Shown here: in pieces, positions 17,582-27,800 of the stretch
Layout: each line of letters begins with the position of its first letter
Numbering within the stretch: the first letter of the stretch is position 1
Source: Marisediminitalea oceani
GTDB taxonomy: Bacteria; Pseudomonadota; Gammaproteobacteria; Enterobacterales; Alteromonadaceae
Direction of reading: 5' to 3'
NCBI RefSeq assembly: GCF_003731635.1
Contig: NZ_RCUA01000053.1
Span: 84,651 to 148,650, forward strand
DNA: 64,000 nucleotides
Made by a program: the position numbers and the translations under genes
Notes under the pieces: model-generated
Told to the model about the DNA's origin: nothing
The model's database searches: none
Seen by the model: the letters and a program-made list of their open reading frames with translations, nothing else

Positions 17582-18877
17582 ATGTTGAGTTTACTCGGAC
17601 TGGTTGGTGGACTGGGACTGCTTATCGTACTCACTATACGCGGCATGAATTTATTCATTGCTGCGCCAGTGTGTGCGTTAATTGTGGCACTAACAAGTGG
17701 CCTTCCCCTGTTTACCGGCGATGCAAATTTCGTCACCACTTATATGAGTGGTTTCGCAGGGTTTATTTCTGCCTGGTTTTTTATGTTCTTACTGGGGGCG
17801 ATATTTGGCAAATTCATGGAAGATACCGGTGCGGCAGATTCTGTAGCCCGCTGGATAGTAGGAAAACTGGGCTTCAAACACGCGGTTGTGGCGGTGGTAC
17901 TGGCCTGTGCCATCTTAACATACGGCGGCGTGAGTTTGTTTGTGGTCGCTTTTTCAGTTTACCCCATGGCACTAAGCCTGTTTAAAGACGCCAATTTGCC
18001 GCGCCGCTTTATTCCGGCGACCATGGCATTTGGATCGGTGACATTCACCATGACCTCGGCCGGTTCACCAGAAATTCAAAACTGGATCCCGATTAAATAC
18101 CTGGGCACTTCGCCTTTTGCTGGTTGGGAAGTCAGTCTGGTGGTAGCCATCTTCATGGCATGCTTTGGCTACTGGTGGCTTAAGCGCATGATAGGTAAAG
18201 CCATTGCCAAGGGTGAAAAGTTTGAGGAGCGGGCTTCTGACCCCAAAGTACCCGTGCGCGATCTCCCTCATCCGTTAACCGGGGTTATTCCCTTACTGGT
18301 TGTTCTGGTACTGAGTTTCTGGTTGCACGAATCACTGGCACAGCTGGCTCTTATCGTGGCACTTTCCGGAGGTGTTTTAACCCTGATGCTGATTAACTTT
18401 CAGTATTTCCACGACCTCTCTAAAGCCGTTAACACCGGTACCACCGGCGCACTGGTCGCTATTGGTAATACCGCAGCAGTAGTAGGCTTTGGATCTATCG
18501 CCAAAAACACTGAAGCTTTCCAGGCAACGGTAGAGGTCATGGCCAACCTGCCCGGTAACGAACTTATCGGCGCCGCCGTCGCGGTGAGTGTCATTGCCGG
18601 TTTAACCGGTTCTGCCTCGGGTGGCCAGGCCATTGTATTGCCATTAATCGGTCAGCACTATATCGACCGCGGCGTTGAACCCGAAGAATTACACCGTATT
18701 GTCGCCATCTCCTCCGGCGCACTGGACTCTTTGCCGCATAATGGTTACGTTGTGACCACTATTCGGGCAATTTGTCATGAAACGCACAAAGCCGCCTATG
18801 GTTCTGTGGCAGCGTTAACCGTTGTGGTGCCGCTCATCGGTTTAGCAATGGCTATCGCGCTGTTTAGTTTGTTTTAA
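17582..18877 (+). CDS. GntP-family permease, probable 3-hydroxybutyrate transporter
   Basis: A 431-residue integral membrane protein with about twelve hydrophobic segments, including the family-typical YGGVSLFVVAFSVYP and GLTGSASGGQAIVLPLIG. GntP members are proton symporters for gluconate and other hydroxy acids; close family members next to bdhA are D-3-hydroxybutyrate permeases, and this gene leads an operon that ends in 3-hydroxybutyrate dehydrogenase. AAAGGA precedes the ATG. Substrate is inferred from context. Confidence 0.8.
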   Translation: MLSLLGLVGGLGLLIVLTIRGMNLFIAAPVCALIVALTSGLPLFTGDANFVTTYMSGFAGFISAWFFMFLLGAIFGKFMEDTGAADSVARWIVGKLGFKHAVVAVVLACAILTYGGVSLFVVAFSVYPMALSLFKDANLPRRFIPATMAFGSVTFTMTSAGSPEIQNWIPIKYLGTSPFAGWEVSLVVAIFMACFGYWWLKRMIGKAIAKGEKFEERASDPKVPVRDLPHPLTGVIPLLVVLVLSFWLHESLAQLALIVALSGGVLTLMLINFQYFHDLSKAVNTGTTGALVAIGNTAAVVGFGSIAKNTEAFQATVEVMANLPGNELIGAAVAVSVIAGLTGSASGGQAIVLPLIGQHYIDRGVEPEELHRIVAISSGALDSLPHNGYVVTTIRAICHETHKAAYGSVAALTVVVPLIGLAMAIALFSLF

Positions 18878-18886
18878 GGAGATACC

Positions 18887-20074
18887 ATGGCACGGATATT
18901 CTTATTATGCTGCGCACTACTGTTGGCCCTGCCAGCAGTAACTGCAGCAGCTGAAGAAGTGTTACTCACCAGCAAAGAACGCTTTAGCATGCCTTCATAC
19001 ACAACTGTTGGCGGGCGAACAATTAAGTCGCTGCAAGTAGGCTGGGAAAGCTACGGCAAACTTAATCAGGCCAAAGATAATGTGATTCTGATCACCCATT
19101 ATTTCTCCGCCAACTCCCACGCTGCCGGTAAATATCATCCCGATGACGCAGCGCCGGGCTATTGGGATGCGATTATCGGCCCGGGCAAAGCCATCGATAC
19201 TGACCAGTATTTTGTCATCAGCGTGGATAGCCTCGCCAATCTCAACGCCAACGATCCTAATGTGATCACCACCGGCCCGGCCAGTATTAACCCCGACACC
19301 GGGAAGCCTTACGGCCTCGATTTTCCGGTAGTCACCATTAAAGATTTTGTTAATGTGCAAAAAGCGGTGCTAGAAAGTTTGGGGATAAGCAAACTGCACG
19401 CGGTTATCGGGCCATCCATGGGATCCATGCAGGCGCTTGAATGGGCAGCCAGTTACCCCGACTGGGTGCAACGCATGATATCAGTAATTGGCACCGGTGA
19501 CAGCGACGCCTGGACCACAGCGGCTTTAGAGCAATGGGCCATTCCTATTCGACTCGATAAGAACTGGCAGGACGGCAACTATTACGACAGCGAACCACCT
19601 GTAGATGGCCTTGCTGCTGCACTGATGTTAATTACCCAACAAGCGCTGCACCCACTGTATTTTAATCAGCAAGGTGAGAAGCTCAATTATCACCCGCTGG
19701 AAACCGGGCCATTGAGCAGTATTCGCAAATCGCACAGTATTGTTACCTGGTTAACTAATCGTGCCCGCTCAAGAGCGGAAAAAATGGATGCCAATCATTT
19801 ACTGTATCTGGTGCGCGCCTGTCAGCTGTTTCTTGCCGGCAACGGCGACTCACTGGCGCAAACCATGCAGTCTGTGAAAGCAAAAACCTTATTCTTGCCG
19901 GCTTCAAATGATTTATTATTAATGCCTTACATGGCGCAAAAAGCCCACGAAGCTTTACAAAAGCGGGGTAAAGACAGTCGCTATGAAGAGCTCAGCGGCA
20001 GTCTTGGTCATTTCGATGGCGTAGTGAGCATCAAACAAAAAGCCGATGCGATTGAAGCATTTTTAAAGTATTAA
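18887..20074 (+). CDS. Secreted alpha/beta hydrolase, MetX-like fold
   Basis: A 395-residue protein with a cleavable signal peptide (residues 1 to about 21), which distinguishes it from cytoplasmic homoserine acetyltransferases it otherwise resembles. The nucleophile elbow is GPSMGSM with Ser177; an Asp follows in LPASNDLLLMP and the catalytic His is probably in LGHFDG near the C-terminus. It lies 9 bases after the permease with AAGGAG before the ATG, and precedes the PHB depolymerase. A periplasmic esterase acting on hydroxybutyrate oligomers or other esters fits the position, but the substrate is unknown. Confidence 0.7.
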   Translation: MARIFLLCCALLLALPAVTAAAEEVLLTSKERFSMPSYTTVGGRTIKSLQVGWESYGKLNQAKDNVILITHYFSANSHAAGKYHPDDAAPGYWDAIIGPGKAIDTDQYFVISVDSLANLNANDPNVITTGPASINPDTGKPYGLDFPVVTIKDFVNVQKAVLESLGISKLHAVIGPSMGSMQALEWAASYPDWVQRMISVIGTGDSDAWTTAALEQWAIPIRLDKNWQDGNYYDSEPPVDGLAAALMLITQQALHPLYFNQQGEKLNYHPLETGPLSSIRKSHSIVTWLTNRARSRAEKMDANHLLYLVRACQLFLAGNGDSLAQTMQSVKAKTLFLPASNDLLLMPYMAQKAHEALQKRGKDSRYEELSGSLGHFDGVVSIKQKADAIEAFLKY

Positions 20075-20089
20075 CAGGGACATTAATTA

Positions 20090-21088
20090 ATGAAGACAAC
20101 CTTAAAAACGGCTTTGGGCTTCGGCCTTGTCGCTTTCGCGCAAGGCAGTATCGCTCAGCAGGAAAGCAGCTTACAGCTTGATACCGACGCGATTACCGTG
20201 TCAGGGTTATCCTCTGGCGGCTTTATGGCCACCCAGTTTCATCTGGCCAACAGCGATAAAGTGACCGGTGCGGCAATGCTGGCATCAGGCCCCTATTACT
20301 GTGCACAAAACGATATTGCCGTAGCCCTTGGTCAGTGTGTTGATAAAGTGAATTCACCGCTGGATGTTAAGGCACTGAGTGCGCAGGCCAAAAGCTGGGA
20401 AGAGTCCGGTAAAATTCCACCGCTGGCTAATTTAAAAGACGACAAAGTATGGTTGCTGCACGGTACTGCCGATACGCGGGTCAACTCAGCCGTAAGCGAC
20501 GCCTTGTATCAACAGTACCAACAGTGGGTACCGGCTGAACAGCTGACCTATGTTAACGACAAACCCTTTTCTCACGTGTTTCCCACCGTCGATGCCGGTG
20601 GCAGTTGTCTGGACTCCGCTTCGCCTTATATCGGTAAATGTGAGTATGATGCCGCTGGCGAATTGCTCACTGCGCTGTTAGGTGAACTAAATACCCCTGA
20701 TGACGTATTAGAAGGTGAAGTAATTTCCTTTGATCAACAGGAAATTGCCGGCGATGATGCCAGCACGCTGGCCGACAAAGGTTACGCTTATATCCCGGCA
20801 TCATGCAGTAATGGCGAAGCCTGCCGCGTACATGTGAGTTTCCATGGTTGCAATCAGTATGCCCAAGCCGTTGATATGGCTTATATAGAACAGACCGGTC
20901 TTAACCGTTGGGCCGATGACAACCAGTTAGTAGTGATTTACCCGCAAACCCGAAAATCGTTAATCATGCCAATGAATCCGCAGGGATGTTGGGATTGGTG
21001 GGGGTATACGTCAGACGCCTACGCAACCAGTGAAGGGCCGCAAATTAAAGCGGTAAATGCTTTTATTGATTTTCTAGCCACACGCTAA
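20090..21088 (+). CDS. Poly(3-hydroxybutyrate) depolymerase-type esterase, secreted
   Basis: A 332-residue protein of the PHB esterase family with a signal peptide (residues 1 to about 22). The nucleophile is Ser41 in GLSSGGFMA; other family marks are HGTADTRV, FHGCNQYA and NPQGCWDWWGY near the C-terminus. There is no separate polymer-binding domain, so small chains or oligomers are likely substrates. It is the third gene of the operon, 15 bases after the preceding gene, and its product would feed the dehydrogenase encoded next. Confidence 0.82.
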   Translation: MKTTLKTALGFGLVAFAQGSIAQQESSLQLDTDAITVSGLSSGGFMATQFHLANSDKVTGAAMLASGPYYCAQNDIAVALGQCVDKVNSPLDVKALSAQAKSWEESGKIPPLANLKDDKVWLLHGTADTRVNSAVSDALYQQYQQWVPAEQLTYVNDKPFSHVFPTVDAGGSCLDSASPYIGKCEYDAAGELLTALLGELNTPDDVLEGEVISFDQQEIAGDDASTLADKGYAYIPASCSNGEACRVHVSFHGCNQYAQAVDMAYIEQTGLNRWADDNQLVVIYPQTRKSLIMPMNPQGCWDWWGYTSDAYATSEGPQIKAVNAFIDFLATR

Positions 21089-21100
21089 GGATTATTTTCT

Positions 21101-21868
21101 ATGTCATCTTACAATATTTTTATTACCGGTGGTGCCAGTGGTATTGGTTATGGTATTGCCGAATTTCTAGGCGCTCAGGGACACACCATTCTGGTAGCCG
21201 ACATCAACGCCGACGCCGCCGCTGAAGCTTGTCAGAAACTGGCCGACAAAAACATTAAGGCACTCCCTGTTGAAGTTGACGTCACCAACGCAGAACAGGT
21301 AGGCGCCCTGCCCGCCAAACTCAAAGATACGCCAGTCGATATTCTGGTTAATAATGCCGGTATTCAGCACGTGTCTAAAATTGAAGACTTCCCACCAGAA
21401 AAGTGGCAAATGCTGATCAATATTATGCTGGTTGGCCCGGCGTTACTTACTCAGGCGTTTATGCCTGGTATGCGCGAAAGAGACTTCGGCCGGATTATTA
21501 ATATTGGCTCTATTCATTCAGTCGTTGCCTCCCCGTTCAAGTCGGCTTATGTCGCGGCAAAACACGGGTTACTGGGCTTTTCGAAAACCATTGCGCTAGA
21601 GACCGGTGACGCCAACATCACTATTAATACGGTGTGTCCGGCTTATGTGAAAACGCCTCTGGTAGAAAAACAGATCGCTTCACAGGCTAAGGAAAACGGC
21701 ATCAGCGAAGAAGAAGTGGTGAATAAAATTATGCTTGAGCCAATGCCGAAAAAGCAATTCATCAGTCTGGAAGAACTGGGCGAAACAGCGGCCTTTTTAA
21801 TGAGCAGTGCTGCCCGCAACATTACCGGCCAAACCATGATTTTAGACGGTGGCTGGACCGCCAGATAA
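21101..21868 (+). CDS. bdhA: D-3-hydroxybutyrate dehydrogenase
   Basis: A 255-residue short-chain dehydrogenase that oxidises 3-hydroxybutyrate to acetoacetate with NAD+. The cofactor motif is TGGASGIG (residues 9-16), NNAG is at 84-87, and the catalytic Tyr150-Lys154 lies in AYVAAKHG with Ser at 137 or 140. The stretch NNAGIQHVSKIEDFPPEKW is typical of bacterial BdhA. It closes the operon before a terminator. Confidence 0.9.
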   Translation: MSSYNIFITGGASGIGYGIAEFLGAQGHTILVADINADAAAEACQKLADKNIKALPVEVDVTNAEQVGALPAKLKDTPVDILVNNAGIQHVSKIEDFPPEKWQMLINIMLVGPALLTQAFMPGMRERDFGRIINIGSIHSVVASPFKSAYVAAKHGLLGFSKTIALETGDANITINTVCPAYVKTPLVEKQIASQAKENGISEEEVVNKIMLEPMPKKQFISLEELGETAAFLMSSAARNITGQTMILDGGWTAR

Positions 21869-21882
21869 ACCCCGGCCATATG

Positions 21883-21919
21883 AGCAGGAGATGCTTAATA
21901 TCGCCTCCTGCTTTATTTT
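21883..21919 (+). terminator. Rho-independent terminator of the hydroxybutyrate operon
   Basis: AGCAGGAG and CTCCTGCT form an 8-bp stem around a 14-base loop, followed by TTTATTTTG, 15 bases after the bdhA stop. Confidence 0.75.
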
Positions 21920-21970
21920 GCGCATAAGGTTATGGTAATGTCGCCTCAGGAAGTGGGGAAGACGAACAAC

Positions 21971-22846
21971 ATGCCATACAACACCGTTGGATTAATCGGT
22001 AAAGCGGCCCACGAAGGTGCCCATGTAAGCCTCAATGCATTAGCGGATTATCTTCGCGCCAAACAATGCACCATTCTTGTTGAAGAAAGCGTCGCCCAGG
22101 AAATGGATGGCGATGACTTCACCGTTTGCGACCTTGTCTCTATTGGTAAGCAGGCCGACCTTGCAGTAGTGGTTGGCGGCGATGGCAATATGCTTGGTGC
22201 TGCTCGCGTACTCTCCCGCTTTAATATTCACGTAGTAGGCGTTAACCGCGGTAACCTGGGTTTTCTTACCGATATCCATCCGGATGAAGTGGTTCAGCAA
22301 ATGGATCTTATCTATAACGGTGAAACCATGGTTGAGCAACGCTTTCTGCTGGAAGTAGAAGTGTATCGCCACGAGCAGCTAAAAAGTAACAACTCGGCGG
22401 TTAACGAAGTGGTGCTGCACCACGGCAAAGTTGCCCACATGACCGAGTTTGAAGTGTTTATTGACGATCAGTTTGTGTTTAGTCAACGTTCAGACGGGCT
22501 GATTGTAGCAACTCCCACAGGTTCCACAGCCTATTCCTTATCTGGTGGCGGCCCCATTTTAATGCCACACCTTGATGCACTAACGCTGGTGCCCATGTTT
22601 CCGCATACCTTAAGTAGCCGGCCCATTGTGGTTGACGCTAACAGCACCATTTCCATGCGGGTTTCCAAAGCCAATGTAGACAGCGTACAGGTTAGTTGCG
22701 ACAGCCATATTGTCCTCCCGGCCCTGCCCGGTGACGAAATTCGGGTCAGAAAAAGCAACGACAGGCTGTCGTTGGTGCACCCTGCCGGTTACAGCTATTT
22801 TAATGTACTGCGGAAAAAGCTCGGTTGGGGCAGCAAACTGTTTTAA
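21971..22846 (+). CDS. nadK: NAD kinase
   Basis: Phosphorylates NAD to NADP. The diagnostic GGDGN motif is at residues 69-73 of the chosen product, followed by [13 protein letters not shown] and [16 protein letters not shown]. The start at 21971 gives 291 residues and the usual family beginning (short lead, then VGLIGK); upstream in-frame ATGs at 21932 and 21938 are possible and have an AAGG nearby. In E. coli nadK lies between grpE and recN; here the order and orientation are the same but about 16 kb and 6 kb of other genes intervene. Confidence 0.93.
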   Translation: MPYNTVGLIGKAAHEGAHVSLNALADYLRAKQCTILVEESVAQEMDGDDFTVCDLVSIGKQADLAVVVGGDGNMLGAARVLSRFNIHVVGVNRGNLGFLTDIHPDEVVQQMDLIYNGETMVEQRFLLEVEVYRHEQLKSNNSAVNEVVLHHGKVAHMTEFEVFIDDQFVFSQRSDGLIVATPTGSTAYSLSGGGPILMPHLDALTLVPMFPHTLSSRPIVVDANSTISMRVSKANVDSVQVSCDSHIVLPALPGDEIRVRKSNDRLSLVHPAGYSYFNVLRKKLGWGSKLF

Positions 22847-22981
22847 CTCGCTGCCACGCTGAAGCTACCAGAGGGTGAACCACTAAATCTAAAGTAGCGC
22901 TATACTCGTTAAGGTAAATAACGTTAATCTGCTGATTATTGAGCAGAATAACCCGCCATTTTGCGGATACTGATGAATTAA

Positions 22982-24055
22982 CGGAAGTCTGAGCGCCATG
23001 GATCTGCCTGCCAATACGCCGATATTTATGCTGAAGTCATTGTAGACTCTTTTGCCAGCCTGCATGGCGGGCGTAAGCGTTCCTCTGCCCTGCTCTATTT
23101 TGCCAACCTCGGGGCACAGTATCAGTTCGATTCCGGCTTTTCCCTACAGGGTGAACTCTGGCTAACCGACAACCAGTCGATTTCGGATATCGTGGGCGAC
23201 GAGCAGGGTATCAGTAATATTGAAGCCAGCGAAGCCGGCGTGCATATAGGCACCCTGGCGTTGGGTTACAATACCCCGTTTTTTTTCGGCTCTGGTTGGC
23301 GTTTATGACATTAATTATCACTTTGATGTCCTTCAAAGCGCCAACCTGTTTGTACACAGTGCCTTTGGCATGGGCTCCGTATTTGGTATCAGCGGTCCCA
23401 ATGGCCCGAGCACTTACCCGCAACCCTTTTTAACCGCCAGGTTTGCTTATCAGCGCGGTAATCATTCAGTGCAATTTGCTGTCGCTGATGGCGAGCCCGG
23501 CGACCCTTTGTTTTATTATCATACTGCCGCTCAGGAAGAGAAACGCATCAACCTGATGGTTGTAACGGAATATGCTTACGAGTCAGCACAGAGTAAATTG
23601 CTGGCTGGATGGTGGGGCTATAATGATGACTCCGTAGTGCTGCAAAATGCCGGCGCTAGCCGGGGCAAAATAACGGCTTTTATTTGCGCACCGAACACCG
23701 TTTTAGACCATTAGCTTCAGAGCACCAGATCACCGTGTTTGGTCGGGCCGGCGTTGGCGCCAGCAAGTTTAACTTTTTCGATGAATTTTATTCTGTTGGG
23801 CTGCAGGTAAGCGGTGAATTGTGGGGCTTTGGCGACGAGAAGTTCGGCCTCGCCATTGCTCATGCCCGAACCTCGGACGTGAGGTCTGAGGAGTATGGTA
23901 ACGATGAAACCGCCCTGGAACTTACCTCTGCTACAACGTTTAATACCGGTCTGGCTGTTCAGCCCAGTTTGCAATGGATTGGCTCACCGGGTGCCGCCCG
24001 TGATGCCCATGATGCCGTCGTTTTGGGCTTACGTTTTAGCTGGAGCTTTGACTAA
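22982..24055 (+). pseudogene. Decayed OprB-family carbohydrate porin
   Basis: Three successive pieces match one outer-membrane porin of the OprB type: frame 2 from about 22982 to a stop at 23306 (ADIYAEVIVDSFASLHGG ... QGISNIEASEAG), frame 3 from about 23300 (GVYDINYHFDVLQSANLFV ... SGPNGPSTYPQPF ... VADGEPGDP), and frame 2 again from about 23670 to 24055 (ITVFGRAGVGASKFNFFD ... AHDAVVLGLRFSWSF). The first shift fits one extra T in an eight-T run at 23279-23286; the second fits loss of one base near the AAAA at 23668-23671. The signal peptide and start codon are missing: a TAA in frame lies at 22979. Both shifts lie in homopolymers, so sequencing error cannot be excluded, but the missing 5' end supports real decay. 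Confidence 0.75.
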
Positions 24056-24219
24056 ATCGTCTGCAACCAGGCAACAAACTTTCTGGCTTCCATGGCGCTT
24101 TGCAGCGGCACGTATTTTTTGTTGTGACGGTCTTCAAAAGCAACGTTAAATTTATTCACAGAAATATTGGATATAGGTGGTTTTACATTAATGCGTAAAC
24201 CATTAATTGTTTGAATCAT
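24052..24219 (-). CDS. Small hypothetical protein, 55 residues
   Basis: A short open frame from ATG at 24219 to TAG at 24052, translating as MIQTINGLRINVKPPISNIS and ending RKFVAWLQTI. Composition is protein-like and no transmembrane segment is present. It lies downstream of the cold-shock gene's terminator and its stop overlaps the end of the porin remnant. No clear ribosome-binding site is visible. I do not recognise a family. Confidence 0.45.
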   Translation of the reverse strand: MIQTINGLRINVKPPISNISVNKFNVAFEDRHNKKYVPLQSAMEARKFVAWLQTI

Positions 24220-24298
24220 AGCGTGTCTTATTTTTTTAATTATTGGAAAAAGCAGATCTGAATGGCGGGCTGTTGATCAGAAAAAGAAAGTAAGTGAA

Positions 24299-24322
24299 GG
24301 AAAAGGCTGGTTATTACCAGCC
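24299..24322 (-). terminator. Rho-independent terminator of the cold-shock gene
   Basis: GGCTGGT-aata-ACCAGCC on the minus strand followed by TTTTCCTT, 16 bases past the cold-shock stop codon. Confidence 0.8.
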
Positions 24323-24338
24323 CTTAATATCGTTAGCT

Positions 24339-24551
24339 TTATAATGCAATCACATTAGAAGCTTGTGGACCTTTCTGGCCCTGTTCAATAATAAATTGAA
24401 CTTGTTGGCCTTCTGCCAGTGACTTAAAGCCTTCAGAAGCGATAGAACGGAAATGAACGAAAACGTCTTTGCCGCCGTCATTAGGTGTTAAAAAACCAAA
24501 ACCTTTATCGTCATTGAACCACTTTACTACGCCGTTTACAGGATCAGACAT
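24339..24551 (-). CDS. Cold-shock domain protein (CspA family)
   Basis: A 70-residue single-domain nucleic-acid chaperone. RNP1 (KGFGFLTP) and RNP2 (VFVHF) are intact, and it begins with [14 protein letters not shown] as in the family. A stem CGATGG-ctta-CCATCG lies at 24582-24597, about 30 bases upstream of the start inside the probable 5' leader. Whether it is induced by cold or constitutive (CspC/E-like) cannot be told from the sequence. Confidence 0.95.
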   Translation of the reverse strand: MSDPVNGVVKWFNDDKGFGFLTPNDGGKDVFVHFRSIASEGFKSLAEGQQVQFIIEQGQKGPQASNVIAL

Positions 24552-24879
24552 AATTGAAACCTTTTTATTAAATATTAAGTGCGATGGCTTACCATCGGTG
24601 AAGCTATAGATACGAAGAAAACATTTACCAGTAAAGCAAATGTAAATACAAGTTCGACTTAATTGAATAAAAAGCAGAAAAAGAGAAGCATAATGCAGTA
24701 AGGGATAAAGCTTTAACTTTCTAAAGCCCAGCTAAGGTACGCTAATCCCGCAGGCAAGTAAAGCAGTTTATTTTTTATTATTAGCCAGTGTCGGTGAGCT
24801 CTTCGTTCCAGAACGCTGCGACAGTGGCGGCCACGGCACTATTCTTCAACTATTAAGCCGCAAGCCGCCAAACCCACTA
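24552..24879. other. Leader and promoter region of the cold-shock gene
   Basis: A 328-base non-coding stretch upstream of the cold-shock gene. It is AT-rich and contains the small stem at 24582-24597; long leaders are usual for cspA-type genes. I see no ORF with coding character and no clear terminator for the gene ending at 24880. Confidence 0.5.
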
Positions 24880-27800
24880 TTAATCTTCATACAGGTGAGA
24901 ATAAATCACTCTTAACGTACGCTGAAGATTCTGCTTGGCCATAGGCCAGTAAATAGAAATATTATCAATATTGTCATGGTTACAGTCTGTGCCTAAACGC
25001 GACTCCATGTCTTTTAAAGGCGCCGAATTAATAGTACTGATCACACTGATTAATCGCCGGGCTCCTATGAGTATAGCCCGATGGTCGTCAGCCATCACTG
25101 CGTCATCCATAATCCGCGTAGCCTCTGCGAGCTTATCCATCAGACTGGTCAACGACGTCGCCATTGAGCTTACCTGATGACTGCTTTGCAGGTAATTCAA
25201 CAAATCAAACCAGGTATTGGGATCCGGCGGCATCGCCAGGTCGGCAAAGTCGGGTTTTTCGCGTACCTGCACAGTGCCTTCCTGGGCTTGCTGCAACTCA
25301 ACCTTCTGTGCTTCTACCAGTGCTTTTTCCTGTTCCGCCAGTTTGGACTCGCTGTCTTTAAGTTTCGCCTGAGCCTGTTGTAACGCCTTCTCGCGACTTT
25401 CGAGCTGTGATTTTCGTTCACTGAGTTCACCTTCCAGCGAGCTGAGCTGTGCATGTAGATCCGATTGTGACGAATTCTGCTGGGTTAACGACTGTTGAGA
25501 CGCCGCGTATTCGCGCTGGACCGTTTCCAGTTGCTCGGTAAGCAATTGCTGCTGCTCCTCAAGCTGCTCGATACTGCTCTGGCTCGATTTCAGGGCTGAC
25601 TGCTGCTCCTGCACCTGCGCCTGAAGTTTTGCTTCCTGCTCTTCCTGCTGGGCTAGTTTTGCTTCTAATGCCTGAGCCTGCTCTTTGGAGCGGTTCAGCT
25701 CCTGCTGGAGTTTCTGTTCTTCGCTTTGGGTTAAAGAAACCTTTTCTTCGGCGTCAGCCAGTTCATTCTGCAGCTGCGCCAGGCGTTCCTGCTGGGCCGC
25801 TTTTTCCTGCTTATCCTGTTCGGCCTGCTGCTTGATTTCAGCCAGTGCCGTTTGGGTTGATTGCAGCTGTGACTGTTTAGCCTCGAGCTCTTTTGCCAGT
25901 TGTTCGGCATGGGCCTGCATATCGCCTTTCTGCTGGGAAGACATCGCCTCGAGCATTTCCATCTCATGCTGCAAGTGGTTGATATGACGCGCTTTACCCT
26001 CGGCTTCAGCTTGCATTTTCTGATAGGCCATCGCCAGCTCCCGGCGTTCCTGCTCTGCCTGCTCACTGGCTTTACGCTGGTTAGCCAATTGCTCACGTAA
26101 TTTTTCCGATGCCTCACTGGAACTGGTCAACTGTGATTGTAAAGCGGCTATCTGCCCGCTGACATCACCAATCTGCTTGTCTTTATCTTCGATGGAAGCC
26201 TGTAAACCAGCGATTTCTGCCACATAATTTTCAACCGCTTTTTGTTGCTCGGCCTGTTGTTGCTCAAGGCGCAATGTCTTTTGCTGACTCTGCTCCAGTT
26301 GCTGTTGTGCCTCGCAATATTTACGTTCGCTGTATTGCAGCGCGTCGGCTATCTGGTTGCGTTGTTTTTCCAGACTGCCCACTTTCATACTGGAGCGTTC
26401 AAGCTGCGCCTCAAGCGCAGCATTAGCCTGCTGACTTTGTTCCAGCATTTCACGGTTTTGGGTGTAATCAGACTTCAGACTGGCCAGATGCTCGCTGATA
26501 TCTTTATGGGCCTGCTGTAGCTCTGAGATGGTTTCAATTTTTTCTGACAGGGTAACTTCGGCACCCTGTAATTTAAGTTCGGCCTGCGCCAGCGTTTGCT
26601 CCGTTTCTACCAGGGCTTCCTGCTGTTGCGCCAATTGATGCTGGCTACTGGCCAGCAGCTGTTGTTTAGCCTCAACTTCCAGCTCTGCCGCTTGGCGTAA
26701 TTTAACCGCCTCAGTACGGGCCGCTTTGGCATGTTCAATGGCACGCAAGTCAATCCAGATACAAATGATGCCCTGTAATTTAGCGTCTCTCAGAATAGGA
26801 ATAAGCGTAAGCTCGCAGGGTAACACGCGCTGCTGATACTGGTGTTGCCAGCTTAGGGTAACCACCTGACCGCGGCTACCAACGGTTTCCAGCTTTTGCG
26901 CGAGGGTTTCTGTATTGGTTGTTGCGCCATGCAGCTCGGGGGCCGTTAACTGCAGGCCCAGCATTTCTTCTTCATCCTGAATACCGAAGAAAGCACAGGC
27001 AGCAGAATTAAACTGCGTAAAGCAATCATTGGTTAGCAGTGCTACCGGCACACTGGCGTACTTCACCAGACGCTCAAAGCGACTGGTGAGGTAATCCTGC
27101 TCTTCACGGCTACCAACCCAGCACACATATTCTTCAGGGATCTCACTGATTTTGTTGGCGTGCAGGGTTGTCGAAAAGGTTTTGTTGGTACCGCATTTTA
27201 AGCGGGCCGGAAACTCTCGAGCCTGATCGTGTCTGTCCAGTCGCTGGGTTAACTTATCGGTTTCCGCTTGATCCGAGAACAATTGATAAAATGACTGTGA
27301 CATGAGTTGCTGGCTGTTCATGTCCAGCTGACGGCAGAGGGTTTGGTTAACTTCTTTAATATCGCCTTCGCGATTAAACACCGCGATACCCATTGGTGAA
27401 TGGTCGGTAAACATACTCAGGCGATCTTTGGCTTCGGTCACATCATGGGTCAGGGCTTCCACTTCGGTATGATCCTCGATAATCCCCATAGCAGCGCCCG
27501 ACTCTCCTGCCAGTGCCTGCAATACCACTTGCAAAGACAGGCGTTGCCCGTCGTCTCTTTCTACTGTTATAGCCTGACGACTGGTCGTCATTTTATCCCG
27601 GGTTTGATGGAGAGCCTTAAAGGCTTCATCAAACAGCTTGAGTTCGCTAACCGGTTTACCCTTAATGTACATTAAGTCGGTTTTAAACAAACTCAGAAAT
27701 GCGCGGTTGGCGTCGACAAATTTGCGCTCAGCATCGAGTAAATAGACCGGCTGTGTAGCAGTGGATACCAGTGCATTAAAACGCTGTATTGCCACGTCAC

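Noticed and set aside
18887..20074. Homoserine O-acetyltransferase MetX
   Set aside because: Fold resembles MetX, but the protein has a cleavable signal peptide and sits in a hydroxybutyrate operon, so a cytoplasmic methionine-pathway role is unlikely.
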